Shown one piece after another: positions 45,170-56,999 of a DNA stretch of 64,000 nucleotides. The stretch is from NCBI GenBank assembly GCA_017165825.1, contig CM029383.1:4283414-4347413 (forward strand), in the 5' to 3' direction. Each line of letters starts with the position of its first letter. Positions within the stretch are counted from its first letter, which is position 1. The stretch comes from Hepsetus odoe (lineage: Eukaryota > Chordata > Actinopteri > Characiformes > Hepsetidae). A program made the position numbers and the translations under genes. The notes below the pieces were generated by a model that saw only the letters and a program-made list of their open reading frames with translations, had not been told where the DNA came from and searched no databases.

Positions 45170-47350
45170 TGCAAACTACTTAAAGATACAAGGTGCCTTG
45201 ATTAAGAGTTTCCAACCACTTCAGACAGCCATATTCAAGAGAGGTTATTGGTTGAGCCCAAGTTGACATTTGAAAAAGCTTCGAAAGATGCACAAGCTAT
45301 TGAAACATATAGAGCAAAAATGTTGGACAATGCAGTCCCAAAGAATGCACCACGATTGGCAGTTCAAGATAAGTTCAAGAAGCAAATGGCAAGCCTAATT
45401 GACAACAGGAATTTTTTATAGATGTTGGGGTGAGAACATGGCACAGGACTGTTGTTTTATAGTTCATTTCAAACCCCAGGGGCATTCCAGAGCTGTAAGA
45501 CTCCTCACAGACTCTGATAACAGACTACTATTCTGAGCTATACTGGGCAATTAACTCTCATATACAAAGACAAAGTAAAAAAAAATCATTCTAGTGGTCA
45601 TAACAGGTGCAGGGCCAAACCTGTTAAATAGGGTTGGCTAAAGAAGTTGGGTATGAAATGGGTTTTAATCATAAAAACAGAGTAGACAAGACTTACTTTG
45701 CAGTCACAAAAATGAAGGAGATTTCAAAGAGGAATTGATAACCCTGGAAGAGCCGTCAACCGAACTAAGGGGTCACCCCAGTGTCCTACAAGCCAAGTCC
45801 AGTTCCATGCTTTATGAGAAAGAAAGTGGAGATTGACTAAGAAAGGCTCACAGCACAGGGAGTTATTGATTCTGTTAAATTGACAGAATGGGCAAAGCCT
45901 ATCATTCCCAGCACTTAAGGTTGTCAGCTCACTGCCTGTCTGTTGAGCTGGATAGTCTTGTGGCAGGAATTACAAATGTGGCCATTTACCTTGATGGCAT
46001 CTTGGTGACAGCATGAGGTGATCAAAAGCACTTGGCAAAACTGAACAAGAACCTAGTGTGGCTGCAGGTTGTTTTTTTTTTTTAAGCCCGCACTTAACTC
46101 ACAGAATTGAGTTCTTAGGTTTGCTCGTCTACTATAATAGATTCCTGCTAAACCTGCCAACATTATTAGCCATTGTAAACAAAAACCTTTTTTTTTAAAA
46201 GGGAATTTGATTAATGTAGATGGTTCATGCAAACCTCAGAAGTCCTAGCTCATTAAAATGCCAGAAAAATGTTTTCTTTTTGTGTAATGAAATCTTTTTG
46301 TGTGATGCTTTGCCCTTTGGAGATGCCAGGTCAATAAGCTTTTGGGGGCTTTAGTTACCACAACTTGACATGGAAAGCCTAGGCTGTGGTACTTGGTATA
46401 CAGCCATTTTATAACGTACTTGTATGAAAAGAAGTTTGCTATGTGCATGATTGGAAGCCAAAATAGGATATACAAGTAACAGAGTTAACATGATTGGCCG
46501 CTACAATCAGACTATCTAGCCTTCTGCTGTGTGAGTTAAGTACGGAAGATGGTTCTGTGTGAAAACGGCAAGTGAATTTCACAGCACAAATTCTTGGCTA
46601 CTGTCCCAAGATGACAGAGCTCCACAAAATGGGAGTAGTACTGCAAAGTGTTTGAGGCAAATGAGATAACAATTGTGGGGGGGACGAAACGGGAAAAGCA
46701 GTGGGGAGTTCAGTAGCGAGTCAGATATCCTTAGGCCAGTGTGTAAGCAATTGCTAGATCAGTTGAAGTACCCTTTATAGGAGTTTTGATCTTGACTGAT
46801 GCTTATAACAAGTGATTGAACATTTACCCAGCAACCTCAATGACCTCAGCCAACATAACTCACTGAGTTGAAGAAGTCTCTTTGCAGTCATTCATTACCG
46901 ATATAGTCATGTCTGATAATGGCTTATGGTTTGTGAATGGCAGAAAATAAAACACTGACTATGACTCCATCCCATGCTTCTTCAAATGCCAGAATTTGAA
47001 GCCGTTAACCAAAATTCTGGCCAAAGGACCCTAGTTTCTGATCATCTAGAGTGCTGTCCATCTCTGGGTTGTCTCCTCCTGAAATGTTGCAGTTTGCACT
47101 CACTTTACCCTGAACATAAAAGATTGATAGAATGGAAATAGAAGATCCCAAAGAAACAATATGACAAACAGGGAACAGAGTTCAAGTTTCCTGGAGGGAG
47201 ATGCAGTGATCTGGAGAAATGTCAGTCATTGGCCTAGATTCCTGATTCTTTATTGCCAAAAGCAAAGGGTCAGTTTGGTACAAGATATTTTTGATGTCCT
47301 GCACAGACATAGATCAGATCAGACCAGAATCAAGCCTGTTGAGTCTTAAC
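45170..47350 (+). mobile_element. decayed Ty3/gypsy-type LTR retrotransposon interior
   Basis: Scattered translated blocks keep gypsy order. A gag-like stretch RLLVEPKLTFEKASKDAQ lies at 45240-45310. Reverse transcriptase pieces include FMRKKVEID and ERLTAQGVIDSVKLTEWAKP at about 45805-45905 and VAIYLDGILVT near 45978-46010, where the catalytic YLDD is changed to YLDG. An integrase-like IVMSDNGLWF lies near 46905 and a C-terminal GDAVIWRN-like piece near 47190. Frames are broken by stops and indels throughout, large parts are missing, and no LTRs were identified. It is an old inactive element; 2.2 kb remain of what is usually 4-5 kb of coding sequence. Confidence 0.7.
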
Positions 47351-47851
47351 ATACTTGCTAAGGTAATGATAAAGAGCCCTGCTATCATAGCTAGCAGCAT
47401 TTACTGCATAGCAATCTTTACATTCCATCTTTTGGGTACGGATGACTGTTCCTGAAAAGTCTGTTTTAGACAGAATAATTCAATACCGGAACATTTACTA
47501 TTCCCCTGCTTGGGGAATTTGTCGAGATCCATGTGGTCTACAAGGCGATTATTATTTATGCTGTTCTTTGGTGTACCTCTAGAGTTGTTTAAGATTCTCC
47601 ACTTTCTCATTTGATAATTTTTTAGGCAGTACACATCTCAAACACCAAATTGAAAAAAACAACCTTTAATCTCTCAGAGCTCTTGCAATGTTTGAGAATT
47701 TGAAGCTTTGAGACAAAGAACTGACCCTGCTAATGTGTGGGAATGATCTTATAATGCAGCATGACTGGATGTAGATTACCAAGCTTTACGGGCATTTTCC
47801 TCATCTTATAACATGAAATTGAAAAAATGTAGCTGATATATTGCTGACTTA

Positions 47852-48399
47852 CAGTACTGTGCAAAAGGTTTAGGCAGGTGTGGAAAAAATGCTGTAAACA
47901 AAGAATGCTTTCAGAAATATCAGTAATGATTGTTTATTTTTATCAATTTACAAAATGCAAAGTGAGCGAACAAAAGAAAAATCTAAATCAAATCAATATC
48001 TGCTGTTACTACCTTTTGCCTTCAAACCAGCATCAGTTCTTCTGGCCCCACAGAGCCCTGATCTCAACATCATCCAGTGTGTCTGGATTACATGAAGAGA
48101 CAGAAGGATGTGAGGAAGCCTACATCCACAGAAGATCTGTGGTTAGTTCTCCAAGATGTTTGGAACAACCCACCAGCCGAGTTCCTTCAAAAACTATGTG
48201 CAAGTGTACCTAGAAGAATTGATGCTGTTTTGAAGGCAAAGGGTGGTCACACCAAATATTGATTTGATTTAGATTTCTCTTTTGTTCATTCACTGCATTT
48301 TGTTGATTGATGAAAATAAATGATGAACACTTCCATTTCTGAAAGCATTCTTTGTTCACGGCATTTTTTCCACACCTGCCTAAAACATTTGCACAGTAC
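47852..48399 (+). mobile_element. Tc1-like transposon, internally deleted, both ends present
   Basis: Terminal inverted repeats of about 70 bases: cagtactgtgcaaaaggttt and onward from 47852, matched on the other strand from 48399 (cagtactgtgcaaatgtttt). A TA precedes the left end; on the right it is CA. Inside is the C-terminal end of the transposase, with PTSTEDLWLVLQDVWNNP and CASVPRRIDAVLKAKGG at 48100-48260. The N-terminal DNA-binding part and most of the catalytic domain are deleted, so it can only have moved with help from another element. Confidence 0.85.
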
Positions 48400-48401
48400 T
48401 G

Positions 48402-49390
48402 CACATTTGCACTCTGTATACCAACTCGGTAAGGGCTCGTTAGATCTTGTTAGATCAGACATTGTAGAGCAGGGAACACTAAAATATGCAGCTAAGGTGT
48501 ACTCCAGACAGGAATGACAAAATGCCATTGCGGTCCTTACAAAACATTGTTTCTTCAATCATGTAAAGAAAGAAAAACTGAGTCTGAATCATGCATAATA
48601 AATGGTCCTGGTCTTGCAGGACTTTGGACAACAGTGCAGTTCAGATAACATGGCTCACTGGATTGGCTCCCAATTTGGCTTCCACATTCCTTTTTGAACC
48701 TTACATGTTACAGTGCTTTTGAAAGGAAAGCATCCAACTCTTCAAATCTGCAGAAAGGCGACCCACACGCACCCTTCCTGGTGTAACACTTGTGCAATAC
48801 CAGGGTGATAAATATCCAACACCTTAGTGTCACCAATGTGGCTAAATAATGCACTACTTCTTTAAAGAAACATGACACAGCAGAGAAGAAAAGCAAGGTG
48901 AAAGAGAGGGAGATCTCTTTTTGCAGGAAAACAAAGTACCTCTGGGAAACAAGCACTGGTGAGATCAGCAGTATTCCTAGCAGGATAATAACTCCATCTG
49001 TTATGAACAGTGACACTCTAAAAGTATATGTCATGGATCTGGTATTGGATCCAGAGTTTTTCTCACTGAAGTGTTTCACACAAATCCAGCATTTGGCAGG
49101 GTGATGTCACATTGATTTTGTAAAGCTGTGAGGAAAATCTTCTTCCATTAGTTATGGGAAAGCCTTCCAGCCAAAGTTTGCTAGCAAAGGCTGTCCAAAA
49201 GTTTGCAAATAGCTGCTCATCCTGCTTTTCTTATGAAAGGGTATTTTGCGATTTCTCTGCCTTTACCCTTTTGGAAGGCTATGCAGTACATTTTTGGGAT
49301 ATTGTAGAGCTTCAGTGTCCACTTTGTAAGCAAGCCATACTGCTAAAACATCTCCGAGTTGAGGCCTGGACCTCTGAAGTGGGGCTGTGG
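48402..49390. other. unclassified stretch, possible repeat remnants
   Basis: A minus-strand frame of 123 residues at 48708-49079 is hydrophobic but has no start context, splice or homology support. I see no identifiable family. Confidence 0.35.
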
Positions 49391-49394
49391 TACC

Positions 49395-49849
49395 TTCACC
49401 AAGATCCTAAGTAACAGAGCTCTTAAATCATATAAGATGTGAGTTATAGCCTCCAGAGATTTTATCAATATCATATGCTCAACTGGATTACAATCTGGGA
49501 ATTTTGGAGGCTAAGTCAACTGTTCGTTTCACTCCTCAAACAATTCCTGATCAAAGTGGCATCATCATGCTCAAAGAGGTCACTGCCATTAGAAAATATC
49601 TACGAGTCCCACTGCTTCCATTGCTTGCCCTCTTTCCATTTTTGCATTTTGAGGCCAGCTCTTTTAAAGCATGCAGACACACCCAACCATAAACATGAGA
49701 AAATGTTATTTATTAGACCAGATAATCTTCTTCCACTTCTCCATGCCTGGTTCTAATGCTCACATGCCCGTTGTAATCAATTTTACCAGTGGACAGAGGT
49801 CAACATGGGTACTCTGACCCATCAGCAGATGCCCAACTTTTTGCAGTTA
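49395..49849 (-). mobile_element. decayed Tc1/mariner-type transposon, target of a LINE insertion
   Basis: Antisense remnants appear in the order expected for a common fish DDE-type transposon: tcatatgctcaactggatta, attttggaggctaagtcaac, gaggtcactgccattag, cttctccatgcctggttcta and ggtcaacatgggtactctga. The same family occurs at 60230-60850. All frames are broken. The LINE at 49863 lies next to or inside its right part. Confidence 0.65.
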
Positions 49850-49862
49850 ATTTGGTAACATT

Positions 49863-51842
49863 CTTTCTTCTTTCGGCTGTTCCCGTTTTGGGGTCGCCAC
49901 AGCAGATCATCTGTTTCAATTTCTTCCTGTCCTCTGCATATTCCTCCTTCAAACCGACCACCTGCATGTCCTCTCTTAAAACATCCATAAACCTCCTCTT
50001 TGGTCTTCCTCTTTTCCTTTTTCCTGGCAGCTCCATCTTCAACATCCTCCTCCCAATATAATCCTCATCTCTCCTCTGCACATGTCCAAACCAACATAAC
50101 CTTGCTTCTCTAACTTTTTCTCCAAAACATCTAACCTGAGCTGTCCCTCTAATATACTCATTTCTAATCCTGTCCATCCTCATCACACCCAACGAAAATC
50201 TCAGCATCTTTAACTCTGACTCCAGCTCCGCCTCCTGTCTTTTCGTCAGTGCCACCATCTCCAACCCATACAACATAGCTGGTCTCACTGCTGTCCTATA
50301 AACCTTCCCTTTTACTCTCGCTGGAACTCATCTGTCACAAATCACTTCAGCCACTCTTCTCCACCCATTCCAACCTGCCTCCAATCACTTCTTTACCTCT
50401 CTTCCACACTCGCCATTACACTGAACTGTTGATCCCAAGTATTTAAATTCCTCCACCTTTGTCAACCCCTGCATCCTAACCACTCCACTTTCCTCCCTTT
50501 CATTCACACTCATGTATTCTGTCTTTGTCCTACTCACCTTCATTCCTCTCCTCTTTAGTGTATATCTCCATCTCTCCAGGTTCTCCTTAACCTGCTCCCT
50601 ACTCTCGCTACAGATCACAATAACATCATCGTCCACAGAGATTGTCTAAGCTCAACCGTCAATCCATTACCATGGAAAAAAGAATGGGCTAAGTGCTAAT
50701 GCAACCTCTACCTTAAAAGCATTTGTCACTCCTATTGCACATCTCACCACTGTCACACTGCCCTCATAAATATCCTATGAACTACTCTCACATACATCTC
50801 TGTAACACCTGACTTCCTCATACAAAACCACATCTCCTCTCTAGGCACACTGTCATATGCTTTCTCCAAGTCCACAAAGGCACAATACAACTCATTCTGA
50901 CCTTCTCTGTACTTCTCCATCAACATCCTCAGAGCAAACATTGCATATGTAGTGCTCTTTTTCGGCATAAAACCATACTGCTGTTCACTAATCCTCACCT
51001 CCTTTCTTAACCTAGCTTCCACTACTCTTCCCCTGATCAACTTTATCCCTCTATAGTTACTACAGCTCTGTGCATCACCCTTATTCTTGAAAATTGGTAC
51101 CAGTACACTTCGTCTCCACTCCTCAGGCATCCTCTCACTTTCCAAGATTGTGTTAAACAATTGGTCAGAAACTCCACTGCCATCTCCCCTAAACATCTCC
51201 ATGCTTCCACTGGTATGTCATCTGATCCAATAGCCTTTCCATTCTTCATCCTCTTAATCGTTGCCCTTACTTCCATCTTGTTTATTTGCTGCACTTCCTT
51301 GTACACTATCTTCACATCATCCAGTATTCAATCTCATATTCTCTTCAATCATCAGCTGCTCAAAGTATTCCTTCCATCTGCTCAACATGCTCTGTTCACC
51401 TGTGAGTACATTTCCATTTCTATCTTTAATCACCCTGACCCGCTGCACATCTTTCCCAGCTCTGTCTCTCTGTCTAGCCAATCGGTTAAGGTCCTTTTCT
51501 CCCTCCTTACTGTCCAACCTATCTTACAGTTCACCAAACACCTTATCTTTAGCCTTCACCACTGCTTTCTTCACCCTGTGGTTCATTGTACTGTGTGCTT
51601 CTTGTACTCCTGTCTCCTTTCTTCATCTCTCTGACTGCCCCACTTCTTCTTCGCTTGCCTCTTCTTCTGCATACTCTCCTGGTCTTCTGGGTTCCACCAC
51701 CAGGTTTCCTTATCCTCCTTTATTGCAGATGTCCTTAAGTTAAGATTAAGATCCCTAAGTTTGCCAAGGTCTTCTGCTTTAGCATTTCAACTTCAACTTC
51801 AAGAATTGTTTACTTGGTGCCTAATATGTTCTGGTTTTATAC
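49863..51842 (-). mobile_element. RTE-like LINE, degenerate copy
   Basis: On the minus strand: the linker WKEYFEQLM region (about 51360), reverse transcriptase blocks NYRGIKLI, ISEQQYGFMPKKST, FVDLEKAYDSVP (51200-50830), the catalytic region changed to DDDVIVICSESREQ (50636-50595), and the C-terminal SLGVMRMDRIRNEYIRGTAQ and RGRPKRRFMDV. Stops and deletions break it into several frames; the GLHQGSALSP stretch is damaged. The left end is the GAA-type 3' tail. The endonuclease domain is missing. Direct repeats of ATTTGGTAACATT flank it (49850-49862 and 51843-51855). Confidence 0.88.
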
Positions 51843-51859
51843 ATTTGGTAACATTTTAC

Positions 51860-52790
51860 TGCTGTGCACATGCATAAGACTACTTGAGGCTTACAAACAT
51901 CTTTTATGACAGATGATATAAGGTGACATTAATTGACATGGAGGATTTTTCTGGAAAAGGCCACCTGTCATAAAAATTTTCAGCTTCAGTTTCACCACAA
52001 AAAAAATTATATGAAAGATAATGAAAAATATATGCAAAATCCTTCCAACCTTTCTCACCTTATAATGGAAGTCAGTGTAAAAAAACCTTTTTGGGCTTTT
52101 TCTTTGTTTCAATTTTCTACTTTTTCACACAAGGTAAATGCCAGCTAACCATATTTAAAATCTGTGAAAGACAATATGCTTAAAAAAACGGCAAATGGAG
52201 ATAGCAAGGTTTTGTTGCTGACGGCTTAGATATTAAGAAATGATTTTTTGCTGCATTCCTGTGATTAATGAATATATCAATTGCTACACTTCGCATTATG
52301 TAAATGGCTGTGTAGAACCAAAGGCTTATCCAAGGCCAAACACTTTTAAAACATTCAGTTCAGTCACACTTGTTTGAACATATCCAGTTAAGGTTTAAAA
52401 CTGCTGAAAAGGTCAGCTCATTTGAAATCATAGCTTCAGCCTTGAACTTAGTGTCTCCAAGCTGCTTAGACAAAAGGACCTGCAGTGCTCCAGTCTGAGT
52501 CCCCTGTGGACCAGCTGAAGCAATGTTGCCCCCATGTGTTTGGTTAAGGGAGAGCAAAATTACATTTAAAGCCTCTAGACCCACTAGATAATTTATTAGA
52601 AACCACCTCCTTGTATTTCCATTCACTTCCATTCACTGTCCACTTCTTAAGCCCCACCTTCTTTATAGATTAACTAATCTTTTTCAACAAGAACCACATA
52701 TTTCATGCAATAGATACCAAAGTTAATAAATGTTAATAAATAAGTTTGAACCCTCTATTTTATGTCAGTTCATGAATGCATATTTCGAAC
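51860..52790. other. gene-free stretch, nothing recognised
   Basis: AT-rich, no signature. Confidence 0.5.
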
Positions 52791-52796
52791 GTATGA

Positions 52797-52922
52797 TTTA
52801 TTCTCTCTCACTCATTTTCATAGTCACTTGTCCTAATTAGGGTCACGGGGGTGCTGGAGCCTATCCCAGTTCTCACAGCACAAAAGGCGAGGAAACACCC
52901 TAGACAGGTCATCAGTCCAACT
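52797..52922 (-). repeat. SINE/L2-like tail fragment, minus strand
   Basis: cttgtcctaattagggtcac, gggggtgctggagcctatcc and gacaggtcatcagtcc mark the tail of the family B/D type. Confidence 0.75.
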
Positions 52923-53079
52923 TATGATTTATAATATCTACAAAATGTCTTGATGGCCTCTTTAATTTAAATAGAGGGCATGAAACTATTTATTACCTTG
53001 ATTAGGTTAGTCTTCTATAAAATCTCTATCACTTTCTCACTTAGCCAATATTTTAACCACTTAAGATAAGTGTCATGGG

Positions 53080-53345
53080 TGGTGCTGGAGACTTTGCCAG
53101 TGCTCAAAGGGCAAAATGAGGAAAAGCAGCTCGAACAAATTGCCATCACATGGCAGACACAGACAAACACACACACACTTACACCTAGCAAGTGATCTGG
53201 CATCTCTATGTCTTCAGACTCGGAACTGGAGGAAATCCACTCAGACACAGGGGGAATGTGCAAACACAGAAATCACCCAACCTGTCCTGCAAACCCAGGA
53301 CCTTCTTGCTGTGAGGCAGAGGTATTACCCACTGTACCAAAATAC
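53080..53345 (-). repeat. SINE family D, minus strand
   Basis: ggtgctggagactttgccag tail, core with gaactggaggaaatccactc, and head with acccaggaccttcttgctgt and ggtattacccactgtacc. Confidence 0.75.
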
Positions 53346-53349
53346 TGCC

Positions 53350-54670
53350 CCAAAATGTCACATTTAAGCTTTTGTTGTTGTTGATGTTGTTGTTGTCAGG
53401 CTCAGATTAGTTTGATACAGTTACAGATTAAAGTTTACTCATGAATTATTGGTCAGCTGAGCACAAGAGCAATGTTTACCAGAACATTGTTGTTTGTGTG
53501 GGGCTATCTGTAGACATGTCAGATTCCATAAATGCACAAACAGAGGTAAAGAACCAATGCAGAAATGTTCTAAAGAGAAGATTTGCAACAAGATCTTATA
53601 TTGATGTTGGAAGAGTCCCAATACTTTGTCCTTCATCAGCAGATCTTAGAGATTTTCAACAGGATTAGGGCCTGATGGAGGCAAATGCATGAGTCAAAAG
53701 CCTCATCGTTAAGATGTTTTCTGAAGGCTAAACAGCTGTTTAGTCTTAATAAATTGAGTTTTCACTTTCACTTTTAATATTGTTGCAAGTTTTACTGTTC
53801 ATCTTTTATGATTTGAATTCACCAAACATTTAAGAGGTTTCACATCATGACCATTTCAAGATTTTTCTGACTACATATGTTCACCACTATCCTTCCAGTC
53901 TTTAATAATTCACAACATAATCCAAATTTAGTAGTTGAATCAATCTTCTCATTGTTTTCATTGATCAATGCAGGTCAATAATGTGACCCTTCTGAAACAG
54001 TGTAACACTTTCTCCACAAAAGCTGCATATGTCTTCAAATATGGTTGTTCAGGAAATAAGTAATATTAATTGTATTTTTAAAATCAACTCTTTAAGGCAT
54101 GGAGATACTCAACTCATGAGACCGGCTACTATACTTAAAAGTAAAGGTGCCAAAATAGGGTCTTTAACACAGTGTTATGGAAGAATGACTTTTGATTCCA
54201 TAAAGAACCTTTCAGCCCCATTCACAACCGTTTATGTAAATGAGGTGTGCAAATATAAAGAATGTTTTTAAAGCAGCATCATATGATGGTTCTTCTTTAA
54301 TAGAATCTTCACCCTCAGACATTTCTCATATTCGGTCCTTCAGCAGTCCTTCTCTGTAACAGTCTCACACATCCCGCTGTGTAGTGTCAGTCAATCTGTC
54401 CATCTTTGCTGATCCCTCTGATTTGTCTCCACTACACTGGGCATTGAAGGGGTTTTAGCATGATGTCATTTCCCACAATGGCAGAGACAGTACAGCTCAT
54501 TCGGGAGTGATAGATGGCTTTTGCAGGACAGGCTATAATGAGCGGAAACTTTGCTTCACACATGTGAAACAGACAGTGTGTTACTTGTTTGTTAAACCTG
54601 TTCACCACATCATAGAAAGGGAATACGGCACAAGGCACAGGTATGCAATAAATAACTCCAAAGTAAGATT
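53350..54670. other. gene-free stretch, nothing recognised
   Basis: AT-rich, with a short GTT run near 53373. A repeat of unknown type may be present at 53450-53760. Confidence 0.4.
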
Positions 54671-54673
54671 TAT

Positions 54674-54880
54674 GGCGGTGGTGGTGGTCTAGCGGTAGGG
54701 TACTTGCCTACAGACCTCTGGATCAAGAGGTCCCCAGTTCAAATCCCACCTCTAGCACTACCACCACTGGGTCCCTGAGCAAAACCCTTAACCCTGAGTG
54801 TCTCCAGGGGGACTGTCCCTGTAATTAGGACATGGAAGTCGCTCTGGATAAGAGCGTCTGCTAAATGCTGTAAATGTATT
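54674..54880 (+). repeat. tRNA-derived SINE, family C
   Basis: ggcggtggtggtggtctagc head, cagttcaaatcccacc B-box, and tail gctctggataagagcgtctg to ctgtaaatgta. Very close to the copy at 19121. Confidence 0.9.
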
Positions 54881-54894
54881 ATTTTTTAAATAAT

Positions 54895-54911
54895 AATACT
54901 ACACAGCTCTT
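54895..54911 (+). repeat. target-site duplication, left copy (LINE insertion)
   Basis: AATACTACACAGCTCTT, identical to 56171-56187, directly before the LINE at 54912. Confidence 0.92.
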
Positions 54912-56170
54912 AGAGGGATAAAGTTGATCAGCCACACCATGAAGTTATGGGAAAGAGTAGTGGAAGTTCGGTTAAGAAAAGAGGTGAGGATTAGTGAACA
55001 GCAGTATGGTTTTATGCCGAGAAAGAGCACCACAGATGCAATGTTTGCTCTGAGGGTGTTGATGGAGAAGTACAGAGAAGGTCAGAAGGAGCTGCATTGT
55101 GCCTTTGTGGATTTGGAGAAAGCATATGACAGGGTGCCTAGAGAGGAGTTGTGGTTTTGTATGAGGAAGTCTGGTGTTACAGAGAAGTATGTGAGAGTAG
55201 TTCAGGATATGTATGAGGGCAGTGTAACAGTGGTGAGATCTGCAGTGGGAGTGACGGATGCATTTAAAGTAGAGGTTGGATTACATCAAGGATCAGCACT
55301 GAGCCCGTTCTTGTTTGCAGTAGTAATGGACAGGTTGACGGACGAGGTTAGACAGGAGTCTCCGTGGACGATGATGTTTGCTGATGATATTGTGATCTGT
55401 AGTGAGAGTAGGGAGCAGCTTGAGGAGAACCTGGAGAGATGGAGATATGCTCTGGAGAGGAGAGGAATGAAAGTGAGTAGGGCAAAAACAGAATACATGA
55501 GTGTGAATGAAAGGGAGGAAAGTGGCGTGGTTAGGATGCAGGGAGTGGAGGTAACAAAGGTGGAGGAGTTTAAATACTTGGGATCAACAGTTCAGTGTAA
55601 CGGCGAGTGTGGAAGAGAGGTGAAGAAGAGAGTGCAGGCTGGTTGGAATGGGTGGAGAAGAGTGGCTGGAGTGATTTGTGACAGACGCGTACCAGCTAGA
55701 GTAAAAGGGAAGGTTTACAGGACAGTAGTGAGACCAGCTATGTTGTATGGGTTGGAGACGGTGGCACTGACGAAAAGGCAGGAGGCGGAGCTGGAGGTGT
55801 CAGAGTTAAAGATGCTGAGATTTTCATTGGGTGTGACGAGGATGGACAGGATTAGAAATGAGTATATTAGAGGGACAGCTCAGGTTAGACGTCTTGGAGA
55901 CAAGGTTAGAGAAGCAAGGTTGCGTTGGTTTGGCCATGTGCAGAGGAGAGACGATGATTATATTGGAAGGAGGATGTTGAGGATGGAGCTGCCAGGAAAG
56001 AGGAGAAGAGGAAGACCAAAGAGGAGGTTTATGGACGTGGTGAGAGAGGACATGCAGGTGGTCGGGTTGAAGCAGGAAGATGCAAAAGACAGGAAGAAAT
56101 GGAGACAGTTGATCCGCTGTGGCGACCCCTAAACGGGAGCAGCCGAAAGAAAAAGAAGAAGAAGAAGAAG
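54912..56170 (+). mobile_element. RTE-like LINE, 5'-truncated recent insertion
   Basis: An open frame runs from the truncation point to the stop at 56132 (402 codons counted from a TTG at 54924). It covers the reverse transcriptase from RGIKLISHTMK through FVDLEKAYDRVP, GLHQGSALSPFLFAVVMD and the catalytic MMFADDIVICSESREQ, plus the C-terminal domain (RIRNEYIRGTAQ, LRWFGHVQRR, KRRRGRPKRRFMDV) to the usual CGDP end. The tail is a GAA array. No stop or frameshift was seen. The endonuclease and the first part of the reverse transcriptase are absent, so the copy cannot move by itself. It lies 31 bases after a family C SINE. The name RTE-like is from memory of the fish LINEs with this protein. Confidence 0.92.
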
Positions 56171-56187
56171 AATACTACACAGCTCTT
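56171..56187 (+). repeat. target-site duplication, right copy (LINE insertion)
   Basis: Exact 17-base match to 54895-54911. Confidence 0.92.
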
Positions 56188-56219
56188 CAATAGTTAATTT
56201 GCCTACAGTTGTCAAGCAA

Positions 56220-56275
56220 CATAAAAGTTGCTGTGCTTCACAATGGCAAATAGTCACTTTCACTTCACTTTCATA
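56220..56275 (+). repeat. SINE family A tail scrap
   Basis: gctgtgcttcacaatggcaa then atagtcactttcacttcact matches the family A 3' end. Confidence 0.6.
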
Positions 56276-56289
56276 TGCTTCTGATCATC

Positions 56290-56730
56290 AGTTTCTTTAT
56301 TAGAAACGCCAGTCTGGTCAGTGGTGAGTGGCCAGTGAGTCTATCACTTATCATTGGCAATGTGAGAGGGGCTGATCACTCCCCTCGCAGCATTCCTTTT
56401 GAATTAGCGTGAGGAACGTTTTCACTTTATGAGGTCTGGGGGATAATCTCTGCACTGTTGCAGGCATCAGCTCCCACTTGCTCTGGTGTCACATATCAGA
56501 GCTGGAGGCACAAGCAGGGAGCTGTGCATTACCGTGTGTGTGGGTGTGTGTTTGGACTCTTATAGGGTCTTCGAAGACTCCAGGACTCTTCTCGGTGCCC
56601 TCTCTTGCGTGACAATGTGTTTTATTGGGCCATAATGAATTTCTCACGCTTGCCTTAGCCAGGCACAGAGGCTCTGTGGTTCACTGCTTTTTCCTGTATA
56701 TCACTTCAGCAGCACACACAGAGCACCAGC
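56290..56730. promoter_or_regulatory. candidate conserved non-coding region
   Basis: Repeat-free with even composition, and cores such as gccataatgaatttctcacg and gaattagcgtgaggaacg. No exon signature. Suggested only by texture. Confidence 0.3.
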
Positions 56731-56953
56731 TGATGAAACCCAGAAGGTGTCATTTACTCCAGTGTCAGGTGTTGGTCAGGGTTAAAATAATTATAACAGC
56801 AGTAACTTTACTTATATGGCACTTTCATACAAGAAATAATGATCAATGGACATTAATAAAACAGATAAAGAAAAAATTGAGCTGTTAAATCATTTCCATG
56901 GTTTCTGACATTTTTGACATTATGGCTTTTAGATAGAAAACACTGTATTTTAA

Positions 56954-56954
<1 letters not shown>

Positions 56955-56988
<34 letters not shown>
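56955..56988. repeat. TAA microsatellite
   Basis: About 11 AAT units. Confidence 0.95.
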
Positions 56989-56999
56989 TATACATTTAG

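Noticed and set aside
48708..49079. 123-residue hydrophobic minus-strand frame
   Set aside because: It lies among transposon relics, has no supporting signals, and the hydrophobicity follows from the T-rich strand.
51161..51743. Two plus-strand frames of ~160 residues
   Set aside because: They are the opposite strand of the minus-strand RTE-like LINE.
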